DNA from: Myxococcus qinghaiensis
Lineage (GTDB): Bacteria > Myxococcota > Myxococcia > Myxococcales > Myxococcaceae
Assembly: GCF_024198215.1 (NCBI RefSeq)
Contig: NZ_JAKCFA010000001.1
Span: forward strand, 310,001-374,000
Length of the DNA: 64,000 bases
Direction: 5' to 3'
This document shows, piece after piece, positions 60,803 through 64,000 of the stretch. The notes beneath the pieces were generated by a model. The model did not search any database. It was not told the DNA's origin and saw only the letters and a list, made by a program, of their open reading frames with translations. The first letter of the stretch is position 1. Each line of letters begins with the position of its first letter. Position numbers and translations under genes: made by a program.

Positions 60803-62912
60803 GGGCCGGCTCCTTCTGCGGCGCCACCGTGGGCGCCAGGTGGACGAATGCCTCGCGATCCAACACCTTGCGCTCCAGCAGCAAGTCCCGCAGCGCGACG
60901 AGGCGGGCCTTCTCTCGGTGGAGGATGTCGCGGGCCCGGGCGCGCTGTTCCCCCAGCAGCGTATGCACCGCGACCTCCATTGAGCTGCGCATTGCATCGG
61001 AGAGCGCGTGCCGCTCCGAATCCCGTCCCGGCGCGTCGAAGCGCCTCACGGGGACTCCATCGCCGCCCATGCCGAGCATCTCCACCAGCTCGCGAGCAAT
61101 CTCCGTGGCGCGCTCCAGGTCATGCGCGCTGCCGATGGACAGGTCCTCCAGGAGCAGCGCCTCCGCCTCGCGTCCACCGAAGAGCATGCAGATGGTGTCC
61201 AGCAACTGGTTCCGCGTGACGACGTAGCGGTGCGCGGGGTCCGCGTACTGCACGAAGCCGAGCATGCCCGCCAGGTCTCCGCGGATGCTGATGCGGTCGA
61301 TGGCGGGAGCGCTGGGACAGAACAGCGCGCACACGGCGTGGCCGGCCTCATGCGTGGCCACGACCTTCTCCTCGGCGGACGTGAGCTCCGGCCGGTCCAG
61401 GAAGTCCGTGAGGGCCTTCTCCACGTCCACTGCCTCGGTGGGCGCCTGCGTTCCATCGCGCAGCCGGCGTCGCGCCAGGGCCCGACACAGCGCCTGGATG
61501 TGGTCGCCGGAGAAGCGCGTGCCCGTGCCCTCGACGCGGTCCCCGGTGCGCTTCACCGCGTAGTCGAGCGCCCGCTCCGTCATGCCCAGGGCCAGCTTCT
61601 GGTTGTAGATGGACAGGATGGCCCGGCGGTCCGCGCTGTTGGGGTAGGGGATGCAGAGCTGGAACTCGAAGCGGCCCGGGCGCAGCAGCGCGGGGTCCAA
61701 CGACTCCACGAAGTTGGTGGTGCCCACCACGAAGACGAGCTCCTCCTTGCGGAAGCCGTCCATCTCCGTGAGGAGCTGGTTCACCATGGAGTGCTCCACA
61801 CCGGAGCCCGTGTACGTGCCGCGCGCCGCCGCGAAGGAGTCCAGCTCGTCGAAGATGATGATGCTGGGCGCGGCCTGTCGGGCCCGCACGAAAATCTGGC
61901 GGAGGTTCTCCTCGCTCTCGCCCACCCAGCGGCTCTTCAGCTCCGGACCGCTCACCACCAGCACCGCCGCGCCCAGCGATGACGCCATCGCCTTGGCGAA
62001 CAGCGTCTTGCCGGTGCCCGGCGGGCCCCAGAAAATCATGCCGCGCGGCAAGAGCCCCTCCACGCGCTTCACCGCCTCCGCGTCCGCCAGCGTCTCCTTG
62101 TGCGCGAGCACGTCGAGAATCTCGCGCTGGAGTCGCTCCTTCACCTTCGCGTAGCCGCCAATCTCCGTGTGCAGGTCAATCTCTGGCACGTTGAGCGAGC
62201 CGCTCAGCGTGGCCGAGCGGAGCTGCGCGAAGGCGGGCCGCGCGTCGCTGGGATAGTCCTCGCCGGTGATGGCCCCGAGCAGCCGACGCAGCCGCACGGC
62301 ATTCACGCCGGACACGTGCTTGTAGAGCGAGTACGGCTGGAGGCCCCGGCCGAACTTGCGGCACTCGCGCTGGGTGACGAGGTAGCGCAGCCGCTCGCGA
62401 CTCACGCCGAGGATGCTCTCTTTGTGGGGGAACAGGTTCTCGATGACGCGCGGCAGGGGGAAGGACGGGTCCTTGAAGCCCACCCAGAGCATCTCCGGGT
62501 TTTCATACAGCAGCGGAATCACCTCGCGCGCCTCGGAGGTGAGGCCGCCGCTGCTGGTGGTGAGCAGGTCCAGGTGGGGCAGCACGACGATGCGCTCACG
62601 CACCGCGCCTCGCACCGCGTCGCGGAGCTGGCCGATGAGCGTGGCCATCATGCTGGGCGCGGGCATTCCAGGGGGCGGCTCCGCGGCGGCGCGGCCGTCC
62701 AGGTAGAGGAACTGCTTGCCGTCCTTCTTCAGCCTGTCTCGCAGGCACTTGTAGAAGTACGGCGTCAGCTCCTTGTCCGCCTCCACCATGACGGGCAGGC
62801 CGCGCAGCAGCGCCTCGCACAGGCGGCCCAGCTCCGCGGGGTAGGCGGCCTCCACGGCAGCGAAGGGCGTCAGCTCCGTGGGCAGGGACTCCTCGGGGAT
62901 GCGCTGGCTCAT
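60795..62912 (-). CDS. FtsH-like AAA+/M41 protease lacking membrane anchor
   Basis: A 705-residue protein starting at ATG 62912 (ATGA overlap with the upstream stop). Residues about 15-210 look like a degenerate first AAA domain (LPVMVEADKELTPYFYKCLR, VLPHLDLLTTSSGG, LWVGFKDPSFPLPRVIENLF), as in Ycf46-type proteins. The active AAA domain has GMIFWGPPGTGKTLFAKAMA (Walker A near 295), IIIFDELDSFAAARGTYTGS (Walker B) and LDPALLRPGRFEFQLCIPYP (arginine fingers). The zinc protease follows: VATHEAGHAVCALF with HEAGH near residue 520, and SIGSAHDLERATEIARELVE with the third ligand Asp. FtsH normally starts with two membrane helices; none is present. It is therefore a soluble, conflict-system FtsH, coupled to MoxR and vWA-like genes. 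Confidence 0.93.
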   Translation of the reverse strand: MSQRIPEESLPTELTPFAAVEAAYPAELGRLCEALLRGLPVMVEADKELTPYFYKCLRDRLKKDGKQFLYLDGRAAAEPPPGMPAPSMMATLIGQLRDAVRGAVRERIVVLPHLDLLTTSSGGLTSEAREVIPLLYENPEMLWVGFKDPSFPLPRVIENLFPHKESILGVSRERLRYLVTQRECRKFGRGLQPYSLYKHVSGVNAVRLRRLLGAITGEDYPSDARPAFAQLRSATLSGSLNVPEIDLHTEIGGYAKVKERLQREILDVLAHKETLADAEAVKRVEGLLPRGMIFWGPPGTGKTLFAKAMASSLGAAVLVVSGPELKSRWVGESEENLRQIFVRARQAAPSIIIFDELDSFAAARGTYTGSGVEHSMVNQLLTEMDGFRKEELVFVVGTTNFVESLDPALLRPGRFEFQLCIPYPNSADRRAILSIYNQKLALGMTERALDYAVKRTGDRVEGTGTRFSGDHIQALCRALARRRLRDGTQAPTEAVDVEKALTDFLDRPELTSAEEKVVATHEAGHAVCALFCPSAPAIDRISIRGDLAGMLGFVQYADPAHRYVVTRNQLLDTICMLFGGREAEALLLEDLSIGSAHDLERATEIARELVEMLGMGGDGVPVRRFDAPGRDSERHALSDAMRSSMEVAVHTLLGEQRARARDILHREKARLVALRDLLLERKVLDREAFVHLAPTVAPQKEPAHG

Positions 62913-63475
62913 ACGCGCACCTTGATGGTGAGCGAGCCTGTCGCCGCGTCCTCGTGGATCTCCTCCACCGTGCCGAGCTGCGAGGCGCGCACCTTGAGGG
63001 CATCGCCCGTCACCTTGTTGGCGATGGAGTCCAGCTCTGACTTGAGGTCCCTCAAGCGCCCTTCCAGCCGGCGGGTGATGTCCTCGCGCAGCGTCTCGGT
63101 GGCGTCCTGGGTCTTGTCCTCCAGCTTCGCGCGGGCCTTCTCCCTCGCGAGCTTCCGCGTCGCCTCGGAGCCGTCCGGGGTGTGGGAGATGACTTCGGCC
63201 GTCGCGCTCAGCTCCACCTCCTCCGCGTCCGACAGCGTGACGCTGACCTCGCCGGTGGTGACGTCCACGGCCACGCGCACGCCGTCGGCTTCGAGGCGCA
63301 CCGCCACGTCGCCTTCCTGCGTGAAGCCCCGCTTCGCCAGCTCCGCGGCGAGCAGGCCCGCCGTCTCCTCGCGAGACAGCAATGGCAACAGCTCCAGCTT
63401 GGAGCACACGCCGTCCTCGGCCTGGACGATGCGGTTGAGGGACTCGGAGACGGAGACTCGATAGGCGCGGCTCAT
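62909..63475 (-). CDS. 188-aa protein with central coiled coil, ternary-system component
   Basis: No named family recognised with confidence. The N-terminal half is beta-rich (SRAYRVSVSESLNRIVQAED, VAVRLEADGVRVAVDVTTGE, VSVTLSDAEEVELSATAEVI); residues about 108-155 are a charged coiled coil (KLAREKARAKLEDKTQDATE, TLREDITRRLEGRLRDLKSE); the C-terminus ends in a short beta hairpin (DAATGSLTIKVRV). ATGA overlaps on both sides put it firmly in the FtsH-like operon, between a partial upstream gene and the protease. A role as adaptor or substrate-presenting factor is possible. Confidence 0.7.
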   Translation of the reverse strand: MSRAYRVSVSESLNRIVQAEDGVCSKLELLPLLSREETAGLLAAELAKRGFTQEGDVAVRLEADGVRVAVDVTTGEVSVTLSDAEEVELSATAEVISHTPDGSEATRKLAREKARAKLEDKTQDATETLREDITRRLEGRLRDLKSELDSIANKVTGDALKVRASQLGTVEEIHEDAATGSLTIKVRV

Positions 63476-64000
63476 GGGGCGCTCTCGGCGGAGGGGAGGG
63501 GGAGGGTATCCGGAATCGTTTCGACGGGCGTCGCCAGGTCCGTGGTCAGCTCGCGCTCCCGGTCCGATGCGAGGCGGAAGCCGGGCTCACCGAAGGACCC
63601 CCACGCGGAGAGCAACAACTGCGCGGCCTCGTAGCCGTCGTCGAAGAAGCGCACCGCGCGGTGCTCGGCGTCCCAGCGCGCCATCCGTCCGAGTGCGCGC
63701 AGGCTCGCGCCCGCCGCCCGGCGTGCCTCGGCCTTCACGCTCAGCGAGGCGCGAGGAGACAGGCTCGACACCCACCGCGACGCGGGCTGGTCCACCAGGG
63801 GGCGCAGCGCGTCCAGCACGAAGCCCGCCAGGTCCCTGCGGCCCGCGCCGTCCACGGCATCGAGGAATGCGTCCAGGACTCGCTCCTGCGCGGTGCCCAG
63901 GTCGACCAGGTCGACCAGGTGCTTGGGCTCGATGAGCCGTGCCTTGGCTTCTTCCAACCGTCGCCACCGGAGCGCCAGCTCGTCCTGGAGCGCCTCCAGC
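63472..64000 (-). CDS. partial ternary-system gene, N-terminus outside window
   Basis: The frame is open to the last base of the window, so the start lies beyond it; a TTG at 63957 is not needed as a start. The 175 visible residues are helical with charged coiled-coil character (LEALQDELALRWRRLEEAKA, HLVDLVDLGTAQERVLDAFL) and end in TDLATPVETIPDTLPLPSAE. A beta segment, HRAVRFFDDGYEAAQLLLSA, stands near the C-terminus. Its stop overlaps the next start as ATGA, so the operon extends further upstream. Family unknown. Confidence 0.65.
   Translation of the reverse strand, partial: LEALQDELALRWRRLEEAKARLIEPKHLVDLVDLGTAQERVLDAFLDAVDGAGRRDLAGFVLDALRPLVDQPASRWVSSLSPRASLSVKAEARRAAGASLRALGRMARWDAEHRAVRFFDDGYEAAQLLLSAWGSFGEPGFRLASDRERELTTDLATPVETIPDTLPLPSAESAP

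Overview
The window is GC-rich (roughly 70 % by eye), gene-dense bacterial DNA that reads as a chromosomal segment of a delta-proteobacterial myxobacterium, probably in or near the Myxococcus/Corallococcus/Archangium group. That placement rests on many large secreted lipoproteins with Asp/Gly/Pro linkers, Ig-like and fibronectin domains, a retron with a myxobacterial-style reverse transcriptase, a sphingosine-phosphate-lyase-like enzyme, and FtsH/MoxR conflict-type operons. No rRNA, tRNA, CRISPR array or insertion sequence was recognised.

Layout. 1-12 kb: the end of a SNF2 helicase, a DUF885 peptidase-like protein, a polysaccharide pyruvyl transferase-like protein, a P1/DmpA peptidase, a lipoprotein nuclease with Ig-like domains, small cytosolic proteins and an AI-2E-family transporter. 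12-26 kb: a secreted HEXXH metalloprotease, a membrane glycosyltransferase, an FGGY kinase plus S1P-lyase-like pair, a PheS/FDX-ACB fusion, a three-gene set (monooxygenase, Fe-alcohol dehydrogenase, dienelactone hydrolase) and a discoidin/polysaccharide-lyase lipoprotein. 26-31 kb: an ATPase-TPR protein, an M23-like/YkuD fusion and a LOG-family protein.

31-40 kb is accessory-looking. An HAD hydrolase leads into tightly overlapping STM4013-STM4012-STM4011 family genes (sulfatase-like hydrolase and two radical SAM enzymes). On the opposite strand lie a lipoprotein, a retron (structured msr-msd RNA with recognisable a1/a2 arms, then reverse transcriptase), four ~69-bp tandem repeats with a conserved hairpin, and a three-gene overlapping operon (two membrane proteins and a phosphotransferase-fold protein).

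40-52 kb: a c-haem lipoprotein, an RND efflux operon whose divergent TetR-type regulator is frameshifted, and secreted hydrolases. 52-64 kb, all on the minus strand: STM4014-like ATP-grasp, an STM4015-like WGR/leucine-rich protein, a degenerate vWA-like protein, MoxR ATPase, a 1092-aa helical protein, an 88-aa protein, an FtsH-like AAA/M41 protease, a 188-aa protein and a partial gene. Most of these overlap by 1-8 bases. This matches the FtsH-MoxR-vWA ternary conflict systems. The STM4011-STM4015 set, as I recall it contiguous elsewhere, is here split into two loci about 17 kb apart, and its second half abuts the ternary system. The window thus holds three candidate defence or peptide-modification modules close together.
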